A DNA stretch of 64,000 bases, taken from contig CANMLU010000003.1 in the NCBI GenBank assembly GCA_947498815.1, positions 124,001-188,000 on the forward strand, in the 5' to 3' direction. Shown here in pieces: positions 15,396-25,613 of this stretch. Source of the stretch: an uncultured Aquimarina sp. GTDB taxonomy: Bacteria > Bacteroidota > Bacteroidia > Flavobacteriales > Flavobacteriaceae. Every line of letters starts with the position of its first letter. Position 1 is the first letter of the stretch. Under the pieces are notes generated by a model. The model worked only from the letters and a program-made list of their open reading frames with translations, searched no databases and was not told the DNA's origin. The position numbers were made by a program, and so were the translations under genes.

Positions 15396-18111
15396 ATTTC
15401 ATATATATTTTAAAAGTAGTTCCTTTATTTACTTCACTTTCGGCCTCAATTTTTCCACCCATAGCTTCGACCTGATTTTTTGTAATAAAAAGTCCAATCC
15501 CACGAGCATCTTCATTATGATGAAAAGTTTTATACATCCCAAATAGTTTAGAACGATGTTTTTCTAAATCAATACCCAATCCATTATCAGAAACACTAAA
15601 TACGATATAATCACCTTCAATTTTCGAACGTATAGAAACGTAACTATCTCTTTCTCTAGAGCTATATTTAATTCCATTAGTAATAAGATTAAGTAAAACG
15701 CTATCTAAATATGCCGGAATTCCCAAAACATTAACAGTTGATGACACTTCGTTATTGATAATTACCTTGGACTCAATGGCTATAGCAGATACACTTTCTA
15801 CAGCTTTATTAATGGAAGTCTGTAGATTTAGCTCGATCAAATTCTCATCAATTGAGGTACTCATTAGAACCACTTCATTTAAATGTGTTATAGTTTCTGT
15901 TAGATTTTCGGATGCCGTGCCAAAAAGTTTTACAATTTCATTATCCTCTATCCCAGGATTTTCCTGAATAAACAGGTCCAACAGCATTTGAAAATTTCCT
16001 GAGTGTGATTTTAAATTATGAGAAACTATATGTGCAAAATTCCTTAATCGTTTATTTTGGTCTTCTGCAACCGTTAATAATGATTTCAATTCTTTTTCGG
16101 CTTTCTTTATCTCACTTATATTGGCTGCAACTCCCAAATACCCGACAGTCTGATCTTTGTCCTTTATAGCAGATAATGTTAAATGCGCTGGAAAACATGT
16201 TCCATCTTTTCTTACAAGAGTCCACTCTCTAGTATGATATTTTTCTCCCTCAGGCTGGGCTATAAAAGCTTCAAAACCTTTAATTTCTCGATTTAACCGT
16301 AAGGATAATTCTCTTTCTCTCTTTTCTATTTCCTCTTTTTGATAAAATATTATAGCAGTCTCTTTATACAATACTTCTTTTTTGGTGTACCCTAATAAAT
16401 TTTCTGCTCCTTTATTAAACGTAGTTATCAAACCCTTTTCATCCGTTCCAATAATTATCACCTGAGTAATATGATCGATTATGTTTTTTAGTTTACCGAG
16501 TGTTTGTTGAAGTTTTTGTCTGGCTTGTATTTTATGACTTATATCTGCAACTTGGGCAACGAAATATAATGGCACATTGCTTTCATCATTGACAACAGAC
16601 ACAGATAGGTTCACATATACAATCTTCCCATTTTTATGAAAATATCTTTCCTCGATGTCAATATATGATCTTTTTCCAACAAAAAGTTTCTGAAAAATTT
16701 TACCATTAGCTTCTAAATCATCGGGATGAATGATATCCTGGAAAGTGAGTTTAGTGAGTTCTTCAGCAGCATAACCAAGGGTTTTACAGAGTTTATAATT
16801 GACTTTTGTGAAACGACCCTGCTGATCTAACATTACCATACCTATCGCAGCATTTTCAAAGTTTTTCCTGAACATTTCTTCGCTAATCCGCGAACGAATT
16901 TCTGCTTCCTTTACTCTGGTAATATCTGCGGTATGCATTATAATACCGCCTATTTTATTCTCATGGGTATACCATGGCCGCAATTCCCAAGTAAGCCATT
17001 GCACTGATCCGTCTATCCTTTCAAAGCGATCCTCGTCACTTTTTAGCACCGTTCCTCCTAAACATTCTTGATGATCCGCTTTCCATTTTTCTCCTATTTC
17101 AGGAAAGACTTCGTAATGTGATTTCCCAATCACATCTTTGTCTTCAATACCGTAATCATCATACCATTTTTGTGAAGCAGCCAAATAACACATATTGGTA
17201 TCGAACATAGCAATTGCACTAGGTGCTTGTTCAATAAAAAGTCGATTTTTTTCAAAAGCTCTTTTAGTTTCTGTAATTTCCTGATGTGACCCGGCCATCC
17301 ATTCTGGATTACCATTATCATCCCAGCTAATTACTCTACCTCTATCCAGCACCCATATCCATTCACCATTTCTATGTTTCATTCGAGCTTCAAATTCATA
17401 AAACTCTGTTTTACCCGCAAAATGATCTTGTAAAAGTTGATTTGACTTTTCAAGATCATCGGGATGTGAATATTTTACCCATGTCTCAATTGAAACTGGT
17501 TCCAATTCAGAAAGTGTATACCCAATTATATTGGCCCATCTTTCATTAAATATGGTTTCTCCAGTCTTTATGTTCCACTCCCAAGTACCTAATTGGGTGC
17601 ATTCAATAATATTTTTATAACGTTTAACCTGGTTTTTCAATCCAGCTTCGACTTCTTTATCTTCGGTAATATCTTGGTGTGCCAGCAGCATATATTGTGG
17701 CTTTCCTCTCTCATCTTGTATCACCATGCCTTTACATAACATAGGTGTGGTATGTCCTAGTTTATGTTTATATTTTATAAGCCGCTCGAAAGGATGCGAA
17801 GGGTTTTTACAATGTTTGGCAAAGTCACTAAACAATAGATTGCGCCCTTGCTCATCAATAATACTGGGGATGTTCGAAATTGTAGTAGCTAATTCGGCCG
17901 CATCATAACCCAAAGTGGTCCAAAGTCTAGGGTTTTTCCATTCATTTTCAAGATTATTTAAATCCCAAAACCAAATCCCATCATGCCCTTCTTCTTGAAT
18001 GAAATCAAAAACCACGTCATTCTTCTTTACAAGAGCGTATAATTCTTTTTTAAGAGAACTCTCCTGTAAACTGCCAACGTTTCTTTTTTTTTTCGACTGA
18101 TCTTGAATCAT
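15382..18111 (-). CDS. Cytosolic multi-PAS sensor histidine kinase
   Basis: 909 residues without signal peptide or membrane segment. Five PAS/PAC units can be placed at about 25-155, 165-280, 290-400, 410-530 and 540-665, several with the PAS_3 W-x-W/HPDD pattern (for example WVKYSHPDDLEKS). The dimerisation/phosphorylation helix holds the H-box FAHIVSHNLKSHSGN (about 690), and the ATPase domain has N-box NLITNGIKYSS, G1 DNGLGID and G2 GIGLFITK. The signal is unknown; PAS folds often bind heme, flavin or small metabolites, but no diagnostic residue is evident. It is followed by a receiver-only gene with a 14-bp overlap. A TTTTCCGTA motif lies 89 bp upstream (18200-18211). Confidence 0.93.
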   Translation of the reverse strand: MIQDQSKKKRNVGSLQESSLKKELYALVKKNDVVFDFIQEEGHDGIWFWDLNNLENEWKNPRLWTTLGYDAAELATTISNIPSIIDEQGRNLLFSDFAKHCKNPSHPFERLIKYKHKLGHTTPMLCKGMVIQDERGKPQYMLLAHQDITEDKEVEAGLKNQVKRYKNIIECTQLGTWEWNIKTGETIFNERWANIIGYTLSELEPVSIETWVKYSHPDDLEKSNQLLQDHFAGKTEFYEFEARMKHRNGEWIWVLDRGRVISWDDNGNPEWMAGSHQEITETKRAFEKNRLFIEQAPSAIAMFDTNMCYLAASQKWYDDYGIEDKDVIGKSHYEVFPEIGEKWKADHQECLGGTVLKSDEDRFERIDGSVQWLTWELRPWYTHENKIGGIIMHTADITRVKEAEIRSRISEEMFRKNFENAAIGMVMLDQQGRFTKVNYKLCKTLGYAAEELTKLTFQDIIHPDDLEANGKIFQKLFVGKRSYIDIEERYFHKNGKIVYVNLSVSVVNDESNVPLYFVAQVADISHKIQARQKLQQTLGKLKNIIDHITQVIIIGTDEKGLITTFNKGAENLLGYTKKEVLYKETAIIFYQKEEIEKRERELSLRLNREIKGFEAFIAQPEGEKYHTREWTLVRKDGTCFPAHLTLSAIKDKDQTVGYLGVAANISEIKKAEKELKSLLTVAEDQNKRLRNFAHIVSHNLKSHSGNFQMLLDLFIQENPGIEDNEIVKLFGTASENLTETITHLNEVVLMSTSIDENLIELNLQTSINKAVESVSAIAIESKVIINNEVSSTVNVLGIPAYLDSVLLNLITNGIKYSSRERDSYVSIRSKIEGDYIVFSVSDNGLGIDLEKHRSKLFGMYKTFHHNEDARGIGLFITKNQVEAMGGKIEAESEVNKGTTFKIYMKYEKN

Positions 18112-18199
18112 TTCAAAAGTAAGTTTTGAAGCGGCATTAGGGGTCTTATAAAGTTAGGTATTAATTTTAATTTGGCAGACCAAAAACCCTCAATTTTTT

Positions 18200-18211
18200 T
18201 ACGGAAAAACC
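18200..18211 (-). promoter_or_regulatory. GGYTTTTCCGTA motif upstream of the PAS kinase
   Basis: On the minus strand GGTTTTTCCGTA, 89 bp before the kinase ATG. The same motif in sense orientation precedes the two paralogous secreted-protein genes at 54478-54490 and 55371-55384. No intergenic copy elsewhere in the window was found by eye. Confidence 0.35.
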
Positions 18212-18325
18212 TTTATATCATTAGTGTTTACAATACTTTAGAAAAATAGGCTGAAAAAGAAAAAGAAGAAATGTTTTATAGCCAGTGCATTAGAAAACTC
18301 TGTTCATTTCTTAACACTAGAAATA

Positions 18326-19075
18326 CTATTGAAAAATCAGCTTTCCTGTAAAAAAAGTACTTACTTCGACTATTGGAGGTCTATTTACAGAAACTACATC
18401 TCCTGTACTACGTATTTCTCCTGTAATCGATTGCTGAGGATTTACAATTATTTTATTAGTACCTCTATGCAAAACTCTAACGTTTTGAGCAACCAGATTA
18501 GCACCTTCGAACCTTCCAAGGCCGGAGGCAAAATTTATGCTTAAGGACTCTGTTGCGCCTTCTATAAAAAATGAGGCTATATTATTTCCAGTGACTGATA
18601 AATTTTGGTTATCGATCTTCAAATGAAAGGTCCCTGTAGTATTCCCAGTGTCTTCAAAAAAGGTCTCCGAAAATAAAGTTAATCTAGGGTAATTTAATAC
18701 CCCATCTGATGAAATATCAAACTGAGTAGCACTTCTTATTTCTCTAATATTGGGAGCGGTAATAAAAACCTTTGTTTGATTAAAACCTCTAAAAAAAGCA
18801 CAATCATTAGAATCATTTAAAACAAGACGATCGCCCTCTACAGTAGCAGAAACCTCATTTAACAAATTATCTCCAGTTTCAATAATGACTTGGGTAACAT
18901 CCCCTTCTTTAAGTATTAATTCTACATTTGGGTTCACCAAAATTCTTGTAAAATCAGGAACTCCAATTTCTTTTCTTACAATATCACCTGTTCTTTGAAA
19001 GCAGTCGGAGGCATTCTCAGAATCGCATCCCACTAATAAAACAAGTATCAGTATGTAGTATAATTTTCTCATCAT
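18326..19075 (-). CDS. GIN-domain (DUF2807) lipoprotein
   Basis: 249 residues with a lipoprotein signal (LVLLVGC, Cys at 16) and then a DUF2807 (putative auto-transporter adhesin, head GIN) beta-helix-like domain over residues about 38-230; the typical start FTRILVNPNVELILKEGD and repeated short beta strands are visible. Members sit at the cell surface or periplasm in Bacteroidota; the role is unclear. Its start overlaps the stop of the upstream PagL-like gene by 4 bp (ATGA), so the two are translationally coupled. Confidence 0.88.
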   Translation of the reverse strand: MMRKLYYILILVLLVGCDSENASDCFQRTGDIVRKEIGVPDFTRILVNPNVELILKEGDVTQVIIETGDNLLNEVSATVEGDRLVLNDSNDCAFFRGFNQTKVFITAPNIREIRSATQFDISSDGVLNYPRLTLFSETFFEDTGNTTGTFHLKIDNQNLSVTGNNIASFFIEGATESLSINFASGLGRFEGANLVAQNVRVLHRGTNKIIVNPQQSITGEIRSTGDVVSVNRPPIVEVSTFFTGKLIFQ

Positions 19076-20169
19076 AATCTATATCCTAATGAAAACTCCA
19101 TAGCTTCGGCTTTGGCTGCATGTGATCTTACTGTAAACTCACCAAATATATTTTTGGTAAAATGGTACCTCAGCCCACCTCTAAGATACATTTGACCTTC
19201 AAAATCGTAAGGATAGTAAGCATAATATCCATACTGTGTTAATACCGAGATTTTATTCACTCTTAATTCATGACCCAGATAAATTCCCACGCGTTTAGCA
19301 TCTTCATCACCTGTGGTTCCATCATTAAATCCTCCTACTGCTCTAAAATCTATAAATCGCTTTAATGCTTTTGAGAAAAACACCTCGGCACCCAAATGTA
19401 ATGCACTTTTCTTATTTAATCTCTTGTCAATAAAAGCGCCTAGTGTATAAAACGGAAACCTTCCTGATCCTACCACATCACTTTCATTAACACCGCTTCT
19501 TAAAATAAATCCATAACCAAAGGGTTCTGCTCCTTTTACTAATCCTTTTTCTTTTTTAATACGCTCCGGAAAGTCTTCATCTAATCTATATGTTATTCCG
19601 GCATTTAAGAATAAAGTATTGGTACTTTTGTTTGGGGCTTTCGTATTTCCGTTTGAATAATGAATCACTCCCAAGCCTGCCTGCAACCCTAATCCTTTGA
19701 TGATATTTTCTTTTTTAAAATTTAGCAGCGCATAAGATCCACTAACCAAGTGAGTACCGTAGGCCACATTCCTGAAATTATCATCTTCATCATATGGTGT
19801 TGTGTTGTACGAAGCTCCCTGACCTATTCTAAACATTAAAAGACGGTTAAAAAAGTAAAAATTATAATGCGCAAACAAACCAAAATGCTCTCCTAAAAAT
19901 TCATTGTCCAGGTTTTGATAAACAAAAGATACTCCATAATCCGGAGAATTGTACAATCGCTGCCACTCCTCATCTCCAAAGGTCTTACGTTGAAAAGAAA
20001 GGATAACTCCAGAAGGGTGCCCAGTTATTAAATGAGAAATATCTGGATTATGTTTAAGGATGGTCCCATAATAATTATTAACATCCAGAGTATAGTAAGC
20101 TTTGGATTCTGTTTGAGCATGTACTCCACAGCAAATAAATAATAATAGCAGGCAAGTCCTTTTTATCAT
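19072..20169 (-). CDS. PagL-like acyloxyacyl hydrolase (lipid A deacylase family)
   Basis: 365 residues from the ATG at 20167-20169, which starts a signal peptide (MIKRTCLLLLFICCGVHAQ); an ATG nine codons upstream is less likely. The sequence alternates like an outer-membrane beta-barrel. The segment LGVIHYSNGNTKAPN matches the PagL active-site region (His-x-Ser-Asn), where the His-Ser pair with an acidic residue removes an acyl chain from lipid A. Bacteroidota versions are longer than Pseudomonas PagL. Coupled to the GIN lipoprotein gene by a 4-bp overlap, so it may act in envelope remodelling. Activity on lipid A is inferred from the family. Confidence 0.82.
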   Translation of the reverse strand: MIKRTCLLLLFICCGVHAQTESKAYYTLDVNNYYGTILKHNPDISHLITGHPSGVILSFQRKTFGDEEWQRLYNSPDYGVSFVYQNLDNEFLGEHFGLFAHYNFYFFNRLLMFRIGQGASYNTTPYDEDDNFRNVAYGTHLVSGSYALLNFKKENIIKGLGLQAGLGVIHYSNGNTKAPNKSTNTLFLNAGITYRLDEDFPERIKKEKGLVKGAEPFGYGFILRSGVNESDVVGSGRFPFYTLGAFIDKRLNKKSALHLGAEVFFSKALKRFIDFRAVGGFNDGTTGDEDAKRVGIYLGHELRVNKISVLTQYGYYAYYPYDFEGQMYLRGGLRYHFTKNIFGEFTVRSHAAKAEAMEFSLGYRL

Positions 20170-20245
20170 CCGGCAAAAGTAGTAATTATAGCACAATAAC
20201 CAATTTTATGTCAAAAGACATAAAAATGAAGAACGCTTTTAACGT

Positions 20246-21199
20246 TTAAAAAATTGCAGAAGCAATCTTCTTAATATTATCGGATTTCCCCATAGAATAA
20301 TAATGCAGTACCGGAACACCGTAATCCATTAGCTCTTTTGATTGTTGGATAGCGAACTCAATTCCAACCTCTCTAACTTCTTTATTTGTTTTACATTTCT
20401 CGACTGCTTGCACTAACTCATCTGGCATATCCAACTTAAACACTTGCGGTAGCAATTGCAAATGTCTTTTTACAGCAACTGGTTTTATACCAGGGATAAT
20501 AGGCACATTAATTCCGGCTTCTTTGGCCCTTTCAACAAAATTAAAATATCTCTTATTATCGAAAAACATTTGCGTAACAATATAATCTGCTCCAGCATCT
20601 ACTTTTTGTTTCAACCATCGAATATCCGAGTCCATCGAAGGGGCTTCCATATGTTTCTCTGGATAACCGGCCACACCAACACAAAAATCAGATTGATTAT
20701 CACTCTCTATAACTTCATGCAAAAATTGCCCTTTGTTCATATTTATAATTTGTTCGACCAATTCATTGGCATAGCAGTGACCTCCATCTGTAGGATTAAA
20801 GTACTTTTCTTCCTTCATTGCATCTCCTCTTAGCGCCATTACATTATCGATCCCAAGGTAATGACAGTCCACAAGCAGGTATTCTGTTTCTTCTTTTGTA
20901 AATCCACCACAAAGTACATGAGGTATTGTGTCTACATTATATTTATGTTTGATCGAAGCACAAATCCCAACAGTACCTGGGCGCATTCGTGTGAGTTTCT
21001 TATCTAGCAACCCATCTCTATCAATATAAATAAACTCTTCTCTAGATGTTGTCACATCTATAAAGGGTGGATTAAATTCCATCAAAGGATCAATATTATC
21101 ATATAATTCTTGAATACTTCTTCCTTTTTGAGGAGGTATTAATTCAAAAGAAAACAAGGTCTCTCCTTTGGATTGCTTTATGTGATCTGTTACCTTCAT
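20246..21199 (-). CDS. metF: 5,10-methylenetetrahydrofolate reductase
   Basis: 317 residues, TIM-barrel flavoprotein. Seen: FSFELIPPQKG at the start (with the catalytic Glu), DVTTSRE, DNVMALRGD (FAD/folate binding), and VTQMFFDNKRYF. It makes 5-methyl-THF, the methyl donor for methionine synthase encoded immediately upstream (21337-25118). The three genes form a unit under the SAM-I riboswitch at 25274-25395. Confidence 0.96.
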   Translation of the reverse strand: MKVTDHIKQSKGETLFSFELIPPQKGRSIQELYDNIDPLMEFNPPFIDVTTSREEFIYIDRDGLLDKKLTRMRPGTVGICASIKHKYNVDTIPHVLCGGFTKEETEYLLVDCHYLGIDNVMALRGDAMKEEKYFNPTDGGHCYANELVEQIINMNKGQFLHEVIESDNQSDFCVGVAGYPEKHMEAPSMDSDIRWLKQKVDAGADYIVTQMFFDNKRYFNFVERAKEAGINVPIIPGIKPVAVKRHLQLLPQVFKLDMPDELVQAVEKCKTNKEVREVGIEFAIQQSKELMDYGVPVLHYYSMGKSDNIKKIASAIF

Positions 21200-21250
21200 T
21201 TTTAAGTGTATCGTTGTTCTTTATTGTTATTTATGTTTGGCGTATCCTTC

Positions 21251-21309
21251 TCCCGAAAGCTATCGGGATCAGGTCGGGCTTTCAGCTATATCCCCGATAG
21301 CTATCGGGG
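21251..21309. repeat. Palindromic CCCGATAGCTATCGGG repeat
   Basis: Between metH and metF there are two hairpin units: TCCCGAAAGCTATCGGGA (21251-21268, nearly palindromic) and CCCCGATAGCTATCGGGG (21292-21309, perfect). GATAGCTATCGGG palindromes are a frequent dispersed repeat in Flavobacteriaceae. In the transcript they would form stable hairpins that could lower readthrough into metF or protect the upstream message. Confidence 0.75.
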
Positions 21310-21336
21310 GATGTCGCTTCTATCCCTTACGCAAAA

Positions 21337-24027
21337 TCAATCTATTACATTTGGATTTAGCCATTTCCTGGCATATTCAAAATCTATATCCTTTCGTTTG
21401 GCAAAATCTTCGACCTGATCTTCTTTTATTTTTCCAAGTCCAAAATAGCGAGCTTCTGGGTTTCCAAAATAATACCCCGACACCGATGCCGCGGGCCACA
21501 TAGCAAGACTCTCGGTGAGCTCCACTCCTATTTTTTCTTTAACCCGGAGTAACTCCCAAATGGTTAATTTCTCCAAATGATCAGGACATGCGGGATACCC
21601 TGGCGCAGGACGAATTCCTTTGTAGGATTCTTTAATTAATTCCTCATTGGACAGTTGTTCTTCACTTGCATACCCCCAATCTTCTTTACGGATCTTTTTA
21701 TGTAGATACTCTGCAAATGCCTCTGCCAATCGGTCTGCCAAAGCTTTAATCATAATCGAGTTATAATCGTCATGATCCTTCTCAAACGCCTCGGCCAATT
21801 CCTTGGTTCCAAACCCCGTAGTAACACAAAAACATCCCATATAATCTTGTATCCCACTTTCTTTGGGTGCTACAAAATCAGCTAATGCAAAATTTGGTTT
21901 GCCAGCGTGTTTCTTCAATTGTTGACGCAACGTTCTAAACTTAAAATTCTCTTTTCCTGAGGTTACCAAAACATCGTCATTATCTACAGTATTCGCTTCA
22001 AATAATCCATATATCGCTTTGGCACCAAGTAGTTTTTCTTTGAACACGCGTTGCAATAACTCCTTGGCATCTTCAAACAATGAAGTGGCCTGTTCGCCCA
22101 CAATATCATCACTTAAAATATTTGGGTATTTGCCATGTAAATCCCAGGATCTAAAAAAAGGAGTCCAATCTATATACGGCTCTAATTTTTGCAAATCTAA
22201 ATCTTCAATAACCTGAATTCCCAGTTGATTTGGCTTTGTAATTTCAGAAGTAGTCCAATCGATGGTATATTTATTTTTTCGAGCCTCCTGGATGGTTAAG
22301 TATTCTTTTTTCTTTGTTCTTTTTAAGAATCCCTCTCTAAACTTCTCATAATTCTCCTTAAGGTCACCTACGTATTTTTGATTACTTCGTTTATTAAGTA
22401 AATCCCCTACAACTGTTACAGCTCTTGAAGCATCATTTACATGTACCACAGCATTTTGATATTGTGGATCAATTTTAACAGCTGTATGTGCTTTTGATGT
22501 AGTAGCACCACCGATCAGTAATGGAATTCTTAAGTTCTTACGCTCCATTTCCTTTGCCAAATACACCATTTCGTCTAGTGATGGGGTAATCAATCCGCTT
22601 AATCCAATAATATCGACTTGCTCATCGATAGCCGTTTGAATAATTTTTTCTGGAGGTACCATTACTCCCAAATCAACAATTTCATAATTGTTACATCCTA
22701 ATACAACCGAGACTATATTTTTACCAATATCATGAACATCTCCTTTTACAGTAGCCATTAAAATACGCCCATTAGAGCCATTACCTTGTACAGCTTTAGG
22801 ATTCTTCTTTTTTTCCTCTTCAATATATGGCAGTAAATATGCTACTGCTTTTTTCATTACTCGTGCTGATTTAACTACTTGTGGTAAAAACATTTTACCC
22901 GAACCAAACAAATCGCCAACCACATTCATACCTATCATCAGATTTCCCTCTATAACTTCTATAGGTTTATCTGCAACCTGCCTTGCCTCTTCAACATCTT
23001 CTACAATGTATTGGTCAATCCCTTTTACAAGAGCTCTGGTGATTCTGTTTTGTAACGGTTCTTCTCTCCAGGACAGATCGACTGTTTTTTCTTTACTGGT
23101 TCCTACAACTGTTTCTGCAAAATCTAATAATCGCTCGGTTGCATCATCTCTTCTATCCAATATTACATCCTCGACATGCTCTAACAAATCTTTTGGAATA
23201 TCATCATACACCTCGAGCATCGCTGGGTTCACAATACCCATATTCATACCTGCCTTGATTGCATGATATAAAAAAACAGAATGCATCGCTTCACGAACGG
23301 TATTGTTTCCTCTAAAAGAAAACGAAACATTACTTACCCCTCCACTAACGCTACAATGAGGGAGGTTTTCGCGAACCCACCTTGTAGCTTCAATAAAATC
23401 CACAGCATTTTTGCGGTGTTCTTCCATCCCTGTAGCAACAGGAAAAATATTAAGATCAAATATGATATCTTCTGGAGGAAACTTAACCTTATTCACCAAA
23501 ACGTCATATGATCTTTTGGAAATTTCTAATCGCCTTTTATAATTATCTGCCTGTCCTACTTCATCAAAAGCCATGACGATCACTGCCGCGCCATATCGCT
23601 TAATAGCTTTAGCATGTGCAATAAACTCTTCTTCACCTTCTTTAAGGCTAATGGAATTTACAACACATTTACCTTGAACAACTTGTAGCCCGGCTTCAAT
23701 AATATCCCATTTTGAGCTATCAATCATAATAGGTACACGAGCAATATCGGGTTCGGCCATAATAAGATTCAGAAATCTCACCATAGCTTCTTTACCATCA
23801 ATAAGACCGTCATCCATATTAATATCGATAACTTGCGCTCCCCCTTCGACCTGGTGTCTTGCAATATCCAAGGCCTCGTCAAATTTTTCCTCTTTCACCA
23901 AACGTAAAAATTTACGCGACCCAGCGACATTAGTTCGTTCACCAACATTAATGAAATTCGTTTCGGCTGAAACGATCATCGGTTCAAGACCTGAGAGTTT
24001 TAGATATTTTCGTTTTTCTTTATTCAT
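21337..24027 (-). CDS. metH: Methionine synthase, folate/cobalamin/activation part of a split MetH
   Basis: 896 residues equal to the C-terminal three quarters of MetH. In order: pterin-binding domain ([14 protein letters not shown] at about 27, to about 300), cobalamin cap and Rossmann domain with the B12 ligand motif [15 protein letters not shown], and the SAM-dependent reactivation domain (about 570-890; [15 protein letters not shown] binds SAM). The homocysteine-binding module is the separate gene upstream (24114-25118). It takes a methyl group from methyl-THF to cobalamin to homocysteine. Split MetH is common in Bacteroidota. The stop at 21337 is clean and both halves are full length for their parts, so this is not a frameshifted gene. 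Confidence 0.95.
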   Translation of the reverse strand: MNKEKRKYLKLSGLEPMIVSAETNFINVGERTNVAGSRKFLRLVKEEKFDEALDIARHQVEGGAQVIDINMDDGLIDGKEAMVRFLNLIMAEPDIARVPIMIDSSKWDIIEAGLQVVQGKCVVNSISLKEGEEEFIAHAKAIKRYGAAVIVMAFDEVGQADNYKRRLEISKRSYDVLVNKVKFPPEDIIFDLNIFPVATGMEEHRKNAVDFIEATRWVRENLPHCSVSGGVSNVSFSFRGNNTVREAMHSVFLYHAIKAGMNMGIVNPAMLEVYDDIPKDLLEHVEDVILDRRDDATERLLDFAETVVGTSKEKTVDLSWREEPLQNRITRALVKGIDQYIVEDVEEARQVADKPIEVIEGNLMIGMNVVGDLFGSGKMFLPQVVKSARVMKKAVAYLLPYIEEEKKKNPKAVQGNGSNGRILMATVKGDVHDIGKNIVSVVLGCNNYEIVDLGVMVPPEKIIQTAIDEQVDIIGLSGLITPSLDEMVYLAKEMERKNLRIPLLIGGATTSKAHTAVKIDPQYQNAVVHVNDASRAVTVVGDLLNKRSNQKYVGDLKENYEKFREGFLKRTKKKEYLTIQEARKNKYTIDWTTSEITKPNQLGIQVIEDLDLQKLEPYIDWTPFFRSWDLHGKYPNILSDDIVGEQATSLFEDAKELLQRVFKEKLLGAKAIYGLFEANTVDNDDVLVTSGKENFKFRTLRQQLKKHAGKPNFALADFVAPKESGIQDYMGCFCVTTGFGTKELAEAFEKDHDDYNSIMIKALADRLAEAFAEYLHKKIRKEDWGYASEEQLSNEELIKESYKGIRPAPGYPACPDHLEKLTIWELLRVKEKIGVELTESLAMWPAASVSGYYFGNPEARYFGLGKIKEDQVEDFAKRKDIDFEYARKWLNPNVID

Positions 24028-24033
24028 AATCCG

Positions 24034-24106
24034 TTGTCAAACTAAGCTTGTCGAAGTCTATTTGAAATTATAAGATTGTAGCATTTCGACCGGCTCAATG
24101 TGACAT
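24034..24106. repeat. Intergenic inverted repeat, CAATGTGACA family
   Basis: Left arm around 24034-24057 (ttgtcaaactaagcttgtcg...) and right arm 24082-24105 (catttcgaccggctcaatg...) are imperfectly complementary and carry the same core as 5208-5278 and 43447-43482. It separates the two halves of metH. Confidence 0.65.
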
Positions 24107-24113
24107 TTATTTT

Positions 24114-25118
24114 TCAATTTGTTAAAACCGCTATGTTTCTAGGTTTATAATTTTTGGCCAACTCGGCGATAGCATTAATATGTTCTGGAGTGGTACCACA
24201 ACAACCTCCGATAATATTGACTAAGCTTTTGTCCATATATTCTTTGATCTGTTCTGCCATCTGTTCTGGTGTTTCATCATATTCACCAAAAGCATTAGGC
24301 AACCCTGCATTTGGATGTGCTGATATTGCAAAGGGTGCTTTTTGTGACAACACCTCCAAATGGGGTGTTAATTGATTTGCTCCTAGTGCACAATTAAAAC
24401 CTATAGATAGCATCGGAATATGAGATACCGAAATCAAAAAGGCTTCGGCGGTTTGCCCTGATAATGTTCGACCACTGGCGTCGGTAATCGTGCCACTTAT
24501 CATGATTGGAACATCAATATTCCTTTCATCTTTTACTTCTTCAATTGCAAATAGCGCAGCCTTGGCATTGAGGGTATCAAAAATAGTTTCGACCAATAAA
24601 ATATCGGCCCCTCCATCCAGCAAAGCTTCTACCTGTTGTTTGTAGGCTATTCTTAATTCGTCAAAACTTACTGCCCGATATCCTGGATCATTTACATCTG
24701 GAGACATGCTGGCGGTTCTATTTGTGGGGCCTATTGACCCCGCTACAAAACGAGGTTTGTGAGGTTCTTTTGCCGTAAATTCGTCTGCAACTTCTTTGGC
24801 TATCTTTGCAGACTGATAATTTAATTCATACACCAAATCTTCCATCTCATAATCTGCCATTGCTATTGTGGTTCCAGAAAACGTATTCGTTTCAACGATA
24901 TCGGCTCCTGCTTCAAAATATAATCGATGTACATCTTTAATCGCTTCGGGTTGGGTAATACTCAAGAGATCATTATTCCCTTGCACTGGAACAGGCCAAT
25001 CTTTAAATCGATCCCCTCTAAAATCTTCTTCAGTAAATTTATGACGCTGTAACATAGTACCCATAGCACCATCAAGCACAAGAATTCTTTCCTCTAATAT
25101 TTTATGTATGTCTTTCAT
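24114..25118 (-). CDS. metH: Methionine synthase, homocysteine S-methyltransferase part of a split MetH
   Basis: 334 residues. It opens with [14 protein letters not shown], and the zinc-binding cysteines lie in [13 protein letters not shown] (about residue 245) and [11 protein letters not shown] (about 310), the pattern of the B12-dependent enzyme's first domain. It binds and activates homocysteine for methylation by the partner protein encoded downstream (21337-24027), separated by an 86-bp repeat-bearing gap. Expression is likely switched off by SAM through the riboswitch at 25274-25395. Confidence 0.95.
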   Translation of the reverse strand: MKDIHKILEERILVLDGAMGTMLQRHKFTEEDFRGDRFKDWPVPVQGNNDLLSITQPEAIKDVHRLYFEAGADIVETNTFSGTTIAMADYEMEDLVYELNYQSAKIAKEVADEFTAKEPHKPRFVAGSIGPTNRTASMSPDVNDPGYRAVSFDELRIAYKQQVEALLDGGADILLVETIFDTLNAKAALFAIEEVKDERNIDVPIMISGTITDASGRTLSGQTAEAFLISVSHIPMLSIGFNCALGANQLTPHLEVLSQKAPFAISAHPNAGLPNAFGEYDETPEQMAEQIKEYMDKSLVNIIGGCCGTTPEHINAIAELAKNYKPRNIAVLTN

Positions 25119-25189
25119 TTAATTGTACTTATTAGTTTTGATTCCAATCTATATCGGAATAACATAACCATTAAACCCTTAAAATAGGG

Positions 25190-25219
25190 AATAATAAAAC
25201 GCTTCCTTAGCAAAAGGAA
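25190..25219 (-). terminator. Candidate terminator of the metH SAM riboswitch
   Basis: On the minus strand TTCCTT (25219-25214), a 5-base loop and AAGGAA (25208-25203) form a 6-bp stem followed by GCGTTTTATTATT. It lies between the SAM aptamer and the metH start. The stem is short and the T tract is interrupted, so the expression platform might instead act on translation. Confidence 0.4.
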
Positions 25220-25273
25220 ATAAAAATATATCAAGAAAAATAAGTGAAAAATATAGCGGTGCTATGAATCTTC

Positions 25274-25395
25274 GTTATCTATTTCGCCAAATGCGAATAG
25301 AATGTAGCACCTTCTTTAAGATCCGATAGTAACCGTGAAATATAAAGGGTTGCTAAGGCTTCATAGGGTCTATTCCCTCCACCTTTCTTGATAAC
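25274..25395 (-). promoter_or_regulatory. SAM-I (S-box) riboswitch before metH-metF
   Basis: Minus strand. P1 is GTTATC (25395-25390) with GATAAC (25279-25274). The conserved core reads AAGAAAGGTGGAGGGA, then ACCCTATGAAGCC, TAGCAACC, and GAAGGTGCTACATTC, in S-box order, with the P4 hairpin GCGAATAG/CTATTTCGC near the 3' end. This matches the SAM-I family that represses methionine genes when SAM is abundant. It is about 155 nt upstream of the metH start codon. A related but decayed copy lies at 36063-36183. Confidence 0.93.
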
Positions 25396-25558
25396 ATTTT
25401 AAATAAAAATTATGAACTAAATGGTGTATCACCATCAATCTTAGTACAAAGAAACGGTATAGCCTTTTGTTTTGCAAGTTTATTGGTCGATTTTGCCAAT
25501 ACCCAAATTATATCGAAGTTTTATTATGAAAGTGAAAACAAATATTACTTAATAGTTA

Positions 25559-25592
25559 ATAAAAAAAGAGATTGCCTAAAAAAACAATCTCT
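25559..25592 (-). terminator. Terminator after the SLC13 transporter gene
   Basis: AGAGATTG (25592-25585 region on the minus strand), a loop containing seven T, and CAATCTCT (to 25567) followed by TTTTTTT (25567-25559). It ends the receptor-phosphatase-transporter operon 22 bp after the stop. A hairpin of the same design is at 34502-34531. The 25396-25558 stretch between it and the riboswitch shows no gene. Confidence 0.85.
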
Positions 25593-25613
25593 TCAATATG
25601 TTACGGTGTTCTT

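Noticed and set aside
25119-25395. Cobalamin riboswitch before B12-dependent metH
   Set aside because: No B12-box sequence was seen; the conserved blocks are those of SAM-I.
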